A stretch of DNA of 64,000 nt from Nitrospirae bacterium GWB2_47_37 (GCA_001803635.1 MHDU01000046.1:62001-126000), one strand, 5' to 3'. Positions 8,701 to 17,600 are shown, counted from the stretch's first letter. Numbers and translations: made by a program. The notes: generated from the sequence alone by a model not told the origin.

Positions 8701-9914
8701 CCTCTTATCGCCTCTATCGGTTTCAGGTTTGCCGCACGGTTGGCGGGCTGCAAGCCGAAACCGATCCCGATAACCCATGAAAGCAGCATCCCTATCGTAA
8801 ACGCCTTCCATGAAAAATGTATTGGAAAGTCCGCTATCAGCATAAGCAGTTTGGATGACACTACTCCCAGTATAAAGCCGACTATGCCTCCGGCGGTTGT
8901 AATTATCACGGACTCCCCTAAGAATTGCATAAGGATGTCCCTTCTTTTCGCGCCTGCAGCCCTTCTTATGCCTATTTCCGCGGTTCTTTCCTTTACCGAC
9001 AGGAGAAACAGATTCGCGAGGACAAAACCCGCAACAGTCAACGTTATTATGCCGGTAATGCCTAAAAATATCACGAGAGAGCCGGTAAGCGCGACAAGGA
9101 AGTTAACTATCTCTTTGGGAGATACAATCCTGAAATCATCCGGCTCGCTTTCTTTTAGTCCGTGCCTCTGCCTCATGAATGAGTTCAATTCTTCCATGTG
9201 CGTGTAAAGGTTTTCCTGGTCAATGAACCTGATCCTGAATGAAGATATATATTTCGTCTCATTCTGCAGCTTTCTCATGACCGTGCTTATGGGCATGATG
9301 ATCCTGTCATCGAGGTTAGAGCCTGACGCGGACATGCCTCTTTCGGACAATACGCCTATAATCTGTACGGGTATGCCTTTGACAAAAATATATTTACCTA
9401 CAGGGTCTTCGTCGTTAAAGAGTTCTTTTAGGAGATATTGCCCTATCAGCCCTACGTTTCTCAATCCTTTCACATCGTCTTCGGTAAAGTCGGAACCCTG
9501 TATTACCGGCCATGTCCATGCCCGGCTGTAATCGTTCGTCGAGCCGATTACTCTGCGTGTCTGGTATTTTTTGTTTTTGTAGGAGACATTGACATCAGCG
9601 ACCGATGTCATCGGAACTATAAGGTAGGCGCTGTGAAACGCCTGAGCCGCCGCTTCCGCATCTTCGAGGGTCAATGTTTTTTGCCTGAGTCCTATAGCTC
9701 TCGCTTCTTCGCCGCCGCTGCCTACCATCAGGGAGTCGGGCCCGAACCGCGCTACGATATCAAATGCCTTTTTGTACGCCCCTTCGGTTGCCGCCACAAT
9801 GATCGTTATGGCGGATATGCCGAGCGCCACGCTGATAAGACAAAAAAACGTCCTCAGTTTGAACGCCTTTACGGCTGTGACCGATTGGGAAATGATTCTA
9901 AAAAGCCGGTTCAT
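8697..9914 (-). CDS. MacB-type ABC transporter permease (FtsX family), upstream paralogue
   Basis: The 405-residue product has the same architecture as its downstream neighbour: one N-terminal helix after FKLRTFFCLISVALG, a MacB_PCD periplasmic domain and a C-terminal FtsX core with KERTAEIGIRRAAGAKRRDI. The two genes overlap by four bases and could form a heterodimeric permease. The ABC ATPase and adaptor that normally accompany such pairs are not visible upstream, where a divergent regulator begins. Confidence 0.88.
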   Translation of the reverse strand: MNRLFRIISQSVTAVKAFKLRTFFCLISVALGISAITIIVAATEGAYKKAFDIVARFGPDSLMVGSGGEEARAIGLRQKTLTLEDAEAAAQAFHSAYLIVPMTSVADVNVSYKNKKYQTRRVIGSTNDYSRAWTWPVIQGSDFTEDDVKGLRNVGLIGQYLLKELFNDEDPVGKYIFVKGIPVQIIGVLSERGMSASGSNLDDRIIMPISTVMRKLQNETKYISSFRIRFIDQENLYTHMEELNSFMRQRHGLKESEPDDFRIVSPKEIVNFLVALTGSLVIFLGITGIITLTVAGFVLANLFLLSVKERTAEIGIRRAAGAKRRDILMQFLGESVIITTAGGIVGFILGVVSSKLLMLIADFPIHFSWKAFTIGMLLSWVIGIGFGLQPANRAANLKPIEAIRG

Positions 9915-9962
9915 ATGATTATTTTACTATAGTTCAGGGCAATCCCATTATTCAACTTTTTA

Positions 9963-9990
9963 TTGACACTTATTGATTTTCTATGTTAAT
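9963..9990 (+). promoter_or_regulatory. Possible sigma-70 promoter of the regulator/antiterminator pair
   Basis: A perfect TTGACA (9963-9968) is followed after 16 bases by GTTAAT (9985-9990), four of six to TATAAT. The start codon at 10000 is very close, so the transcript would be leaderless or nearly so. The -35 is strong and the -10 weak. Confidence 0.4.
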
Positions 9991-9999
9991 GTTCAGCAC

Positions 10000-10581
10000 A
10001 TGAACAACGGTAATCTGTCCGATGAAATATCGCTCAGGCTCCTTGATGAATTGATTAAGGAACCCTCGATTACTCAGAGGGCCCTGGCAGGGCGGCTCGG
10101 AATCGCCCTCGGCCTTGCAAATGCCTACGTAAAAAGGCTTTATAAAAAAGGCTATATCAAAGTCAAAACCCTTCCCAAAAACAGGATCAAATACATTATC
10201 ACTCCAAAAGGATTTACCGAAAAGGCAAGGCTTACTTACAGCTATATGAACCGTTCGATAAACTACTTTAAGGAAGTGCGGCAGAAAATCGAACAGACAT
10301 ACGGATCGATGATAGCATCCGATGTTAAAAATATCCTTTTATGGGGCGACGGCGAGATCGCGGAACTTTGCTATATATCCACGCGAGGCTTGCCGCTTAA
10401 AATCGTCGGAGTAGTCAGCGATAAGAAATCGGAGCACGGTTTTTTCGGTCAGCATATTTATACGGCAGAGGATATAGATGAAATCATTTACGATGCGGTA
10501 TTGGTTTCTTCTATGGAAGGCAGAGTAATCGGCGACATTAACCAGGCCGGGATAGACCCGGCTTTGGTTTACCATTTATAA
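10000..10581 (+). CDS. EPS-associated MarR-type winged-helix regulator
   Basis: From ATG 10000 the product is 193 residues; an upstream TTG at 9973 lies in the putative promoter. Residues about 1-75 form a winged helix (ITQRALAGRLGIALGLANAYVKRLYKKGYI) like the EPS-associated MarR-family regulators (TIGR04176-type) found beside exopolysaccharide genes. The C-terminal 90 residues (LLWGDGEIAEL, VVSDKKSEHGFFG) resemble a small nucleotide/CoA-binding-like fold of unknown ligand. It lies five bases before a NusG-like gene and probably forms one regulatory unit controlling the glycan operon. Confidence 0.8.
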   Translation: MNNGNLSDEISLRLLDELIKEPSITQRALAGRLGIALGLANAYVKRLYKKGYIKVKTLPKNRIKYIITPKGFTEKARLTYSYMNRSINYFKEVRQKIEQTYGSMIASDVKNILLWGDGEIAELCYISTRGLPLKIVGVVSDKKSEHGFFGQHIYTAEDIDEIIYDAVLVSSMEGRVIGDINQAGIDPALVYHL

Positions 10582-10585
10582 AAAA

Positions 10586-11104
10586 ATGGAATTTATCGAA
10601 ACTACATCTCTTTATTGGTATGCGATTCATGTCAGGTCAAGGCATGAATTCAAGGTATTGGACAGGCTTACAAAAGCCGGCATAGACGCCTTTTTACCTG
10701 CTGTCGAAAGACTCAGCAGGTGGAAGGACAGAAAAAAGTTGATAAGTTTCCCTCTCTTCCCCGGTTACCTGTTCGTCCATATCCGCAAGATGTATGAAGA
10801 CATGCTGACTGTATTGAAGACCCACGGTGTTGTCAGGTTTATAAGCCTTATTCCCGGAGAACCCGAAGCTGTTCCCGATGATCAGATAATATCTCTTAAA
10901 ATAGTACTTGAAAATAAAGAAACGGTAGACCCTTATCCTTATTTAAAAGAAGGACAGAAGGTCAGAATTAGAAAAGGACCCCTTGCAGGAGCGCACGGCT
11001 TGCTTGTCAAAAGAGAAAGTCAGCACATGCTTGTCCTTTCCGTGGACATACTCCAGCAGGGCATATCCGTAAAAGTAGACGCATCGGACGTAGAGACTTT
11101 ATAA
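10586..11104 (+). CDS. NusG/RfaH/UpxY-like transcription antiterminator
   Basis: The 172-residue product has an N-terminal NGN domain (YWYAIHVRSRHEFKV, then SFPLFPGYLFVHI) and a C-terminal KOW motif (EGQKVRIRKGPLAGAHGLL). NusG paralogues of the RfaH and UpxY groups bind RNA polymerase paused at leader elements and let it read through very long polysaccharide operons. This is the last gene before a 173-base leader and roughly 50 kb of same-strand glycan genes, exactly the UpxY arrangement. It is shorter than RfaH-fold-switching can be judged from, so that point is open. Confidence 0.88.
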   Translation: MEFIETTSLYWYAIHVRSRHEFKVLDRLTKAGIDAFLPAVERLSRWKDRKKLISFPLFPGYLFVHIRKMYEDMLTVLKTHGVVRFISLIPGEPEAVPDDQIISLKIVLENKETVDPYPYLKEGQKVRIRKGPLAGAHGLLVKRESQHMLVLSVDILQQGISVKVDASDVETL

Positions 11105-11277
11105 TATTCAGTTTTTTGTAAAATTGCCTTCTTGGTTATCACCGCGAAAACGCGGATATGTAACCGAGAGGGCGGAGCAGTAAGAAAACGAGACCCTTGC
11201 CGAAGTCTCGCTATAAAATTAACGCTGCGCTGCTTTTAGAAAAAATAGGCCACAAATAAGAAGGAATAGACTGAATT
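11105..11277 (+). promoter_or_regulatory. Structured operon leader with ops-like GGCGG element
   Basis: This is the longest non-coding stretch. Hairpin 1: GGTTA (11134-11138) with TAACC (11161-11165), enclosing CCGCG-AAAA-CGCGG (11142-11155). Then GAGGGCGGAGCAG (GGCGGAGCAG at 11171-11180), similar to the ops core GGCGGTAG. Hairpin 2: CGAGAC (11189-11194) with GTCTCG (11205-11210). TATAAT overlaps the stop codon of the antiterminator gene (11100-11105) without a clear -35. A NusG-like gene immediately upstream makes a JUMPstart/ops role the simplest reading, but the element is not an exact ops match. AAGAAGGA at 11258-11265 serves the next gene. Confidence 0.5.
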
Positions 11278-12165
11278 ATGAAAAATTCAAAGGTCTCCTT
11301 GCATGGATTAGGAAATATTAATATTGAACTAACAAGTAGATGCAATAAAAGTTGCTGGATGTGCGGAAGGAGAAAGATTGACAGGGATTATCCCGAATTG
11401 GCGTTAGACTACGGAGATATGGATTTTGAGTTAGTTAAAAAAATTGCAGATCAGCTTCCTCAAAATATTGTTGTTCAATTACATAACAATGGAGAGGCAC
11501 TGTTATATCCAAGATTTGGTGAGGCGGTTAAATTATTTGATAGGCAAATCACTAATATTGTAACTAATGGTAAATTATTAATTGAAAAGGCTGACGAAAT
11601 AATAGATAATCTTGACACAATAGCTATTTCTGTTATAGAAAATGATCCGGAGGCAGAAGATCAGTATGAGATAATCAAGGAGTTTTTGAGTATAAAAGAA
11701 GATAGAAAGCCTTTTACAATGCTGCGTCTTAACGGAGATGTAGATCAGGGGAAATATAAAAAGTTAGGTCTGGTAATGGCGACAAGAATACTGCATTCTC
11801 CGATGGGCAGTTTCGACTACAAAATGAATCCTACAATCCCCGAAATCGGCATCTGTCTGGATTTTCTCCATCATCTCGCAATAGACCGCAAGGGAAAGGT
11901 TTCGATATGTGTAAGATTTGACCCGAAAGGAGTGGGTGTTATCGGCGATGCAACCACACAAACACTTGATGAAATATGGAACGGCCCTATTCGTATGAAA
12001 TGGATGAGACAACATGTTCAAGGAAAGAGGGATCGAATTCCACTCTGTTCATACTGTCATTTTTGGGGGGTGCCTACCGGGAGAGACAATACGAGTGATA
12101 TTATCAAAGAAGATGTTTTGAATGTTGAAAAAAATAATATTAAGGAGGACCGGCATGTATTTTAA
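11278..12165 (+). CDS. Radical SAM/SPASM-type protein, function unknown
   Basis: The 295-residue product has the radical SAM cluster motif CNKSCWMC (C22, C26, C29) near the N-terminus and a SPASM-like C-terminal part with C193, C211, C257 and C260 (ICLDF, ICVRF, LCSYC). SPASM proteins carry auxiliary Fe-S clusters and modify peptides, sugars or other small molecules. Here the glycan-locus context suggests a sugar or sugar-acid substrate, but that is inference. It is the first gene of the long operon and overlaps the next by 11 bases. Confidence 0.85.
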   Translation: MKNSKVSLHGLGNINIELTSRCNKSCWMCGRRKIDRDYPELALDYGDMDFELVKKIADQLPQNIVVQLHNNGEALLYPRFGEAVKLFDRQITNIVTNGKLLIEKADEIIDNLDTIAISVIENDPEAEDQYEIIKEFLSIKEDRKPFTMLRLNGDVDQGKYKKLGLVMATRILHSPMGSFDYKMNPTIPEIGICLDFLHHLAIDRKGKVSICVRFDPKGVGVIGDATTQTLDEIWNGPIRMKWMRQHVQGKRDRIPLCSYCHFWGVPTGRDNTSDIIKEDVLNVEKNNIKEDRHVF

Positions 12166-13024
12166 TTCTTATGAGAATCAGGGGAAATCGTTGTTCATAA
12201 TTGCTGAGATTGGTATAAACCACAATGGTGATCTTGGTATTACAAAAGATCTTATTAAATTGGCTAAGGAAACAGGATGCGATGCCGTAAAGTTTCAAAA
12301 GAGGACAATTGATATTGTATATGATAAAGAGATGCTTGATTCTCCGAGAGAAAGTCCATGGGGGAAAACCCAGAGGGCGCAAAAAGAAGGCCTTGAATTT
12401 GGACTAAAGGAATATAAGGAGATTGATAGTTATTGCAAAGAGTTAGGAATTGTTTGGTTTGCTTCGGCATGGGATATTGAGAGCCAAAAGTTTTTGCGTC
12501 AATTTGATTGTAAGTATAATAAAATTGCGTCTGCTATGATTACTTATGAACCGTTATTAAAAGAAGTTGCATCCGAAAAAAAGTATACATTTATATCTAC
12601 CGGCATGAGCGATATAGAGAATATTGATCGTGCAGTAGAAATCTTTCAAGAAGCGGGCTGTGCCTTTGAATTAATGCATTGCGTTTCAACTTATCCAATG
12701 GACGATGAAGATGCCAACCTTTTGTGTATTAATACTCTTAGAGACCGGTATAAATGTAATGTTGGATATAGCGGTCATGAAGTTGGCTTAGCTGTTTCTT
12801 ATGCCGCAACAGCGCTTGGAATAACTTCTCTTGAAAGACATATAACCCTGGATCGTGCCATGTATGGGTCTGATCAGGCAGCATCTCTGGAACCTGCCGG
12901 ATTGCGCTCTCTTGTTGGAGCTGTCCGTAAAATCAGGGAGGCCATGGGAGATGGGGTAAGAAGGGTTCTCGACAAAGAGGTATCGATCAGTAAAAAACTC
13001 CGTGCGCATTTTAGGTATGAGTGA
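12155..13024 (+). CDS. NeuB-family sialic acid synthase-like protein lacking the SAF domain
   Basis: The ATG at 12155 is chosen because AAGGAGG (12143-12149) lies six bases upstream; the product is 289-290 residues. NeuB TIM-barrel marks are GINHNGDLG, CDAVKFQKR, STGMSDIENI, CVSTYPMDD and YSGHEVG, followed by ERHITLDRAMYGSDQ. NeuB enzymes condense phosphoenolpyruvate with an N-acetylated hexose to give nonulosonic acids. The usual C-terminal SAF (antifreeze-like) domain, present in the PseI homologue at 26966, is absent because the frame ends soon after the barrel. The substrate may therefore differ. Confidence 0.85.
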   Translation: MYFNSYENQGKSLFIIAEIGINHNGDLGITKDLIKLAKETGCDAVKFQKRTIDIVYDKEMLDSPRESPWGKTQRAQKEGLEFGLKEYKEIDSYCKELGIVWFASAWDIESQKFLRQFDCKYNKIASAMITYEPLLKEVASEKKYTFISTGMSDIENIDRAVEIFQEAGCAFELMHCVSTYPMDDEDANLLCINTLRDRYKCNVGYSGHEVGLAVSYAATALGITSLERHITLDRAMYGSDQAASLEPAGLRSLVGAVRKIREAMGDGVRRVLDKEVSISKKLRAHFRYE

Positions 13025-13093
13025 TAAAAAATATAGCTACAATAACTCCGGCATGTTCAATAACTAAATAGATAGATATTATGAGGCTCTTAA

Positions 13094-14410
13094 ATGAATT
13101 CTAATAACAATTATAAAATTTTATTTATTTCATTTTATAATGACGAAGCGTATGGTTTACGAATTTTACATTCTATTTTATATCATAAAGGTTATGACGC
13201 TAAGATGTTATTTTTTAAGTTGAATTCTCATAGAAAACCGTTAACTGAAATTGAAAAAAATTTATTATATAGGGCCATTATAGATTTTAGTCCTCATATT
13301 TTAGCCTTTAGTATAGTTTCACCCAATTTTAAATTATACCAAAATTTATATAAGACTATAAGACAATTAGGAGATTTTAAAATTGTAGTTGGAGGATGGC
13401 AGGCTTCTCTTCATCCTGAAGAAACTATTGAATATTGTGATTTAGTTTGTCGAGGCGAAGGTGAGGACGCAATTCTTGAAGCAGTGGAATGTTTACAAAA
13501 CGGTAAATCTTTAAATGGCATTAAAAATATTTGGTATAAAACTGAAAAGACTGTCATTCAGAACGAAGTAAGGCCAATATCTAAGAATTTAAGTCAATAT
13601 CCCATTTGTCTTATTGATAATAATTGTTCGGCCAGTATTGAGGATAATCAGATTGTTTACGAAGACCCTTATACCATTAATACTCGCTATGGGACTATTA
13701 TTGGCCGAGGATGTCCTTTTAAATGTACTTACTGCTCCAATAGTTATATGGCTAATCAACTTTATCCTCATGAGTGGTCGAAAATCAGATATCGGACTAT
13801 AGACCACGTTATGGAAGAATTAAGTCAAGCCAGAGCTAAAATACCAAATTTAAAATGTATTAATTTTTACGATGAAGTGTTTGTGCCTAAAGCCGAATGG
13901 GTAAAAGATTTTTTTGATAGATACAAGAAATACATAAATTTACCGTTTTATTGTATGTTCTTCCCTGGAACTTGCAAAGAAGATTTAATAAAGATTATGG
14001 CTCCGGCAGGATTAGCTGGTGTATGGATAGGGGTTCAATCAGGCAGTGAACGGGTTAGAAAAGAAGTCTTTAAGCGTTTTTATAGTAACAAAACAGTTAT
14101 GGAGCAAGCTAATTTATTCGTTAAATATGGAGTATCAGTAAAATACGATTTTATTTTTGATAATCCATTTGAAACTTCAGAAGAAACTAAAGAAAGTATA
14201 AAATTGATGTCCCAATTACCTAAGCCTAAAGCCTTTAATTTCTTTTCTCTCAAATTCTTTCCCAAGACTGAAATTACTGATATGTCTATAGCTGCTGGTT
14301 TTATTACTCAAAAAAATTTGGAAGATCAATTAGAAATTATCAGTCCAGAATATGAAATATCAGACGAACGTAAACAACAGATTTTAAAAATGGTAGAAAA
14401 TTATGGATGA
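13094..14410 (+). CDS. B12-binding-type radical SAM protein (AT-rich gene)
   Basis: The 438-residue product has an N-terminal Rossmann-like region of the B12-binding type (KIVVGGWQASLHPEE, VCRGEGEDAI), then the radical SAM motif CPFKCTYC (C207, C211, C214) and an HemN/Elp3-like barrel. The DxHxxG cobalamin motif is not seen, as is common in this class. Such proteins are often C- or P-methyltransferases, ring-modifying enzymes or epimerases. The gene is visibly more AT-rich than its neighbours, with strong use of TTA, AAA, ATT and GAA, which suggests separate acquisition. Confidence 0.85.
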   Translation: MNSNNNYKILFISFYNDEAYGLRILHSILYHKGYDAKMLFFKLNSHRKPLTEIEKNLLYRAIIDFSPHILAFSIVSPNFKLYQNLYKTIRQLGDFKIVVGGWQASLHPEETIEYCDLVCRGEGEDAILEAVECLQNGKSLNGIKNIWYKTEKTVIQNEVRPISKNLSQYPICLIDNNCSASIEDNQIVYEDPYTINTRYGTIIGRGCPFKCTYCSNSYMANQLYPHEWSKIRYRTIDHVMEELSQARAKIPNLKCINFYDEVFVPKAEWVKDFFDRYKKYINLPFYCMFFPGTCKEDLIKIMAPAGLAGVWIGVQSGSERVRKEVFKRFYSNKTVMEQANLFVKYGVSVKYDFIFDNPFETSEETKESIKLMSQLPKPKAFNFFSLKFFPKTEITDMSIAAGFITQKNLEDQLEIISPEYEISDERKQQILKMVENYG

Positions 14411-14509
14411 TATACTTTTTAGCATTCCTACATTTAACGTATAGATATAGAAAACGAAACCAACAGGACCCTCGGTCATAAAGGGAGATGTTCGGTGAAA
14501 GAGGTAAAG

Positions 14510-15361
14510 ATGACTTCCTGCTATATTTGCGGTGGAGAAAAATTTATTAGGCGACCGGGAAAAGTCAGGGACAACGCAAGCCTGGAAGTTATGGAATGTA
14601 CAGATTGTGGCTTGGTTTTTTTGTCCGCTTTTTCGCATATTAAAGAGGGATTTTATGAGAATTCAGGTATGCATGATGGAACAATAGATATAACAAATTG
14701 GATTAGAGAGACCTCATGTGACGACGAGAGACGTTTCAATTATTTGCGCAGAGAGTTGGAGAATAGGTCGGTACTCGATTTCGGATGTGGTAATGGAGGA
14801 TTTTTACTCAAGGCAAAGGAAGCAGCAAAACAGGCAGATGGGCTTGAGCCTGAGAATGCCTTGAAGATGTATTTTCAAACAAATGCACTAAATGTTTACT
14901 CAAAAATCGATGATATTGCAGATAAGTACGATCTGATAACGCTATTTCATGTTTTGGAGCATTTGCCGGATCCACGATCTATGCTTGTCAGAGTTTCAGA
15001 ACTGCTCGAACGGAATGGGCAGATTATAGTTGAAGTTCCTAATGCAAAAGACGCCCTGCTCACATTATATAATTGCGAACCTTTTACAAATTTTACATAT
15101 TGGTCATGCCATTTGTTCCTTTTTACGAAGGAAACACTCATACGATTGGGCGAACAAGCCGGATTAAAGATCGATTATGTCGAACAAGTACAGCGGTATC
15201 CAATTTCAAATCATCTATACTGGTTATCAAAGGGAAAGCCGGGCGGTCATTTTGAATGGAATTTTATCGATTCGACCGAATTAAATGCTGCTTATGAAAA
15301 ACAACTTTCAAACATCGGCGTATGTGACACCATCATTGCCGGCTTTTCGAAATATGATTAA
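14510..15361 (+). CDS. Class I SAM methyltransferase with N-terminal zinc-ribbon
   Basis: The start is at ATG 14510 after AGAGGTAAAG; a GTG at 14495 is an alternative. Residues about 4-40 hold a CxxC-CxxC zinc-binding pair (CYICGG and CTDCGL), followed by a Methyltransf_11-type domain: VLDFGCGNGGFLLKAKE, then LFHVLEHLPDPRSML. It resembles zinc-ribbon methyltransferases that act on sugars or carrier-linked substrates. A gene of the same layout stands at 44881 in another cassette. It lies just before a CMP-sugar synthetase gene. Confidence 0.84.
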   Translation: MTSCYICGGEKFIRRPGKVRDNASLEVMECTDCGLVFLSAFSHIKEGFYENSGMHDGTIDITNWIRETSCDDERRFNYLRRELENRSVLDFGCGNGGFLLKAKEAAKQADGLEPENALKMYFQTNALNVYSKIDDIADKYDLITLFHVLEHLPDPRSMLVRVSELLERNGQIIVEVPNAKDALLTLYNCEPFTNFTYWSCHLFLFTKETLIRLGEQAGLKIDYVEQVQRYPISNHLYWLSKGKPGGHFEWNFIDSTELNAAYEKQLSNIGVCDTIIAGFSKYD

Positions 15362-15421
15362 AGCTAAAAATATGGATCAACCCGAAGCTTGATGCGCGTG
15401 GGCACTGGAGAGTTATCGTAA

Positions 15422-16168
15422 ATGAAAAAGATAGCACTTATTCCTGCCAGGGGCGGTTCAAAAGGGATACATAAAAAGAATATCTACACGCTCGGCGGAT
15501 ATCCGTTGATTGCATATTCAATTGCATCTGCACTTTTATGCAATAAAATAGATCGCGTTATCGTCTCGACCGATTCTGATGAGATAGCCGACATTGCGAG
15601 ATATTATGGTGCCGAAGTTCCCTTCAAGAGGCCGGATAAGTTTGCGCATGATAGGTCGCCGAATATTGACTTTATATTACACGCTCTTGATTGGATGAAG
15701 AGTAATGAAGGAAGTGACCCCGATTTGGTGATACAACTGCTTCCTACAACGCCTTTAAGGGATCCCAAACTTATTTCTGATGCCGTCGATTTAATTGTTA
15801 TAAATACCACTGCCACTTCTCTTCGTGCGGTTCATGAGCTACCGGAGCCGCCGCAGAAGATGATGGGTATTAATGGAGGTTTTTTGACCGGATTATTCCA
15901 AGATGATCCGAGACCTGAGTATTACAATTTACCAAGGCAGGTTTTCCCTACGTCATATCATCCTAACGGTTATGTTGAGATAATGAAGACGGATTTTGTG
16001 AGAAGCGGCAAAGGATTGTTCGGGCCTAAGGTTCTCCCATTTGTTACACCGGTTACAGTAGAAATAGATCGTGTCGAAGAGTTTGAATATCTCGAATATG
16101 TTATCGAAAAGAAAGGTCATCCGCTTAATGCATATCTCAAGTCAAAGTTTCCCCGAGAGAAAACCTAA
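15422..16168 (+). CDS. Acylneuraminate (CMP-nonulosonate) cytidylyltransferase-like protein
   Basis: The 248-residue product starts MKKIALIPARGGSKGIHKKN, the NeuA/KdsB nucleotide-binding signature, with IVSTDSDEIADIA and QLLPTTPLRDP further on. The family activates sialic, legionaminic, pseudaminic and related acids by CMP transfer from CTP. It pairs with the NeuB-like gene 2.4 kb upstream. It is one of three such genes in the window, implying more than one CMP-activated acid. The exact substrate is unknown. Confidence 0.88.
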   Translation: MKKIALIPARGGSKGIHKKNIYTLGGYPLIAYSIASALLCNKIDRVIVSTDSDEIADIARYYGAEVPFKRPDKFAHDRSPNIDFILHALDWMKSNEGSDPDLVIQLLPTTPLRDPKLISDAVDLIVINTTATSLRAVHELPEPPQKMMGINGGFLTGLFQDDPRPEYYNLPRQVFPTSYHPNGYVEIMKTDFVRSGKGLFGPKVLPFVTPVTVEIDRVEEFEYLEYVIEKKGHPLNAYLKSKFPREKT

Positions 16169-16208
16169 TTTATCCATATTAGTTTGATGGGAGCATTTTA
16201 AAGGAGAG

Positions 16209-17600
16209 ATGATGTCAGGATTTAAGTTCTCACTTGTACCACAGGATGTGCCGAAAATAAACACAAAGTTCCGCAGGATAAACACACCTATTCCGGTTCC
16301 TGAATCTTTGACAATGTTGACGGCTTTGGATAATTATGAATCGAGATCAATGCACGGCCAGATGCCGGTTGTCTGGGACAGGGCAGAGGGTTTTCAAGTA
16401 AGTGATGCATGGGGGAATAAGTGGATTGATTTTACCAGCACTATATTTGTAACCAATACCGGCCATGGAAACCATAGAATTATAAAGGCGTTAAAAGAAG
16501 TTCTTGAAAAACCGCTGCTGCATACCTATACCTATTGTTCAAAAGAACGTGTGGAATACATAAAATATCTTATAGAGAAGACACCAAAACAATTTGAAAA
16601 GGCATTCCTTTTGTCTGCAGGCACTGAAGCAACAGAATGTGCTTTAAAACTTATGCGGATGTACGGACAGAAAAAAGGCAAGAGAAAACCCGGCATAATA
16701 ACTTTTGAGGGGAACTGGCATGGCCGCACGATGGGTGCTCAAATGATGAGTTATAATCCGGCTCAGAAAGAGTGGATAGGCTATCTTGACCCTAACATTT
16801 ATCATCTGCCGTTTCCATATCCGTGGAGAAAGGATTGCCTGAAAAATCCCGAAGGATTTTTTCTTGAAGGTATGGAAACGCTGCTTAAGGAAAAAAATCT
16901 TTCTCCTAATACCGACCTTTGCGGCTTCATGCTCGAAACTTTTCAAGGATGGGGGGCTGTTTTTTATCCTAAAGAATTTGTTCAGGCAATTCAAAAATTT
17001 GCTCGTGAACATGACATTCTCTTAGCTTTTGATGAAATGCAAGCAGGATTCGGTAGAACAGGCAGTCTTTTCGGCTATATGCATTATGATGTGGAGCCTG
17101 ACATCCTATGTTGCGGTAAGGGTGCAAGTTCAAGCCTGCCGCTCTCAATAGTTTTGGGCAGTAGTGAGATAATGGATCTTCCTGAAATCGGTTCCATGAG
17201 TTCAACACATTCCGCAAACCCAATGGTATGTGCTGCCGGAAAAGCTAATCTTGAATCACTTTTTGAGGATGGACTAATAGAAAATTCACGTGTTCTCGGC
17301 AAACTCTTTCATGAGAAATTAAATCGGACGGCAAAATTATTTCCTGATTATATAGGACAGGTGCTCGGTAAAGGCTTATTGGCTGCAGTTCATTTTAACA
17401 GTCCTCAAGGCGAGCCGTTAATAGAATTGTGCGACAAAATTTGCGAGACAGCTATGAGACGCGGGCTCCTTGTTGTTCATACCGGGCGTGAAACTATAAA
17501 ATTAGCGCCTCCATTAACGATTCATCGGGAGGCATTGTTTGAAGGCTTATCGGTGTTTGAACAGAGCATCAATGACTGTGTTGTCGGTAAGACGCTTTGA
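16209..17600 (+). CDS. Class III PLP-dependent aminotransferase
   Basis: The 463-residue product shows the aminotransferase class III fold: LLSAGTEATECALKL (about 135-148), the PLP-binding FDEMQAGFGRTG (D275) and Schiff-base Lys304 in CGKGASSSLPLS. Glutamate-1-semialdehyde aminomutases and omega-aminotransferases belong here. In this cassette it may aminate a keto-sugar or a keto-acid side group. AAGGAGAG precedes two consecutive ATGs (16209, 16212), either of which may start translation. It overlaps the next gene by four bases. Confidence 0.88.
   Translation: MMSGFKFSLVPQDVPKINTKFRRINTPIPVPESLTMLTALDNYESRSMHGQMPVVWDRAEGFQVSDAWGNKWIDFTSTIFVTNTGHGNHRIIKALKEVLEKPLLHTYTYCSKERVEYIKYLIEKTPKQFEKAFLLSAGTEATECALKLMRMYGQKKGKRKPGIITFEGNWHGRTMGAQMMSYNPAQKEWIGYLDPNIYHLPFPYPWRKDCLKNPEGFFLEGMETLLKEKNLSPNTDLCGFMLETFQGWGAVFYPKEFVQAIQKFAREHDILLAFDEMQAGFGRTGSLFGYMHYDVEPDILCCGKGASSSLPLSIVLGSSEIMDLPEIGSMSSTHSANPMVCAAGKANLESLFEDGLIENSRVLGKLFHEKLNRTAKLFPDYIGQVLGKGLLAAVHFNSPQGEPLIELCDKICETAMRRGLLVVHTGRETIKLAPPLTIHREALFEGLSVFEQSINDCVVGKTL

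Noticed and set aside
9438-9932. Open frame of 164 codons on the plus strand
   Set aside because: It runs opposite the MacB-type permease gene, which has clear family motifs; no ribosome-binding site or domain was seen.
11134-11210. Leader considered as a known riboswitch (c-di-GMP type I or II, or other class)
   Set aside because: The hairpins do not show the conserved GEMM core or any other aptamer signature I could recall. The ops/JUMPstart reading fits the neighbouring NusG-like gene better.
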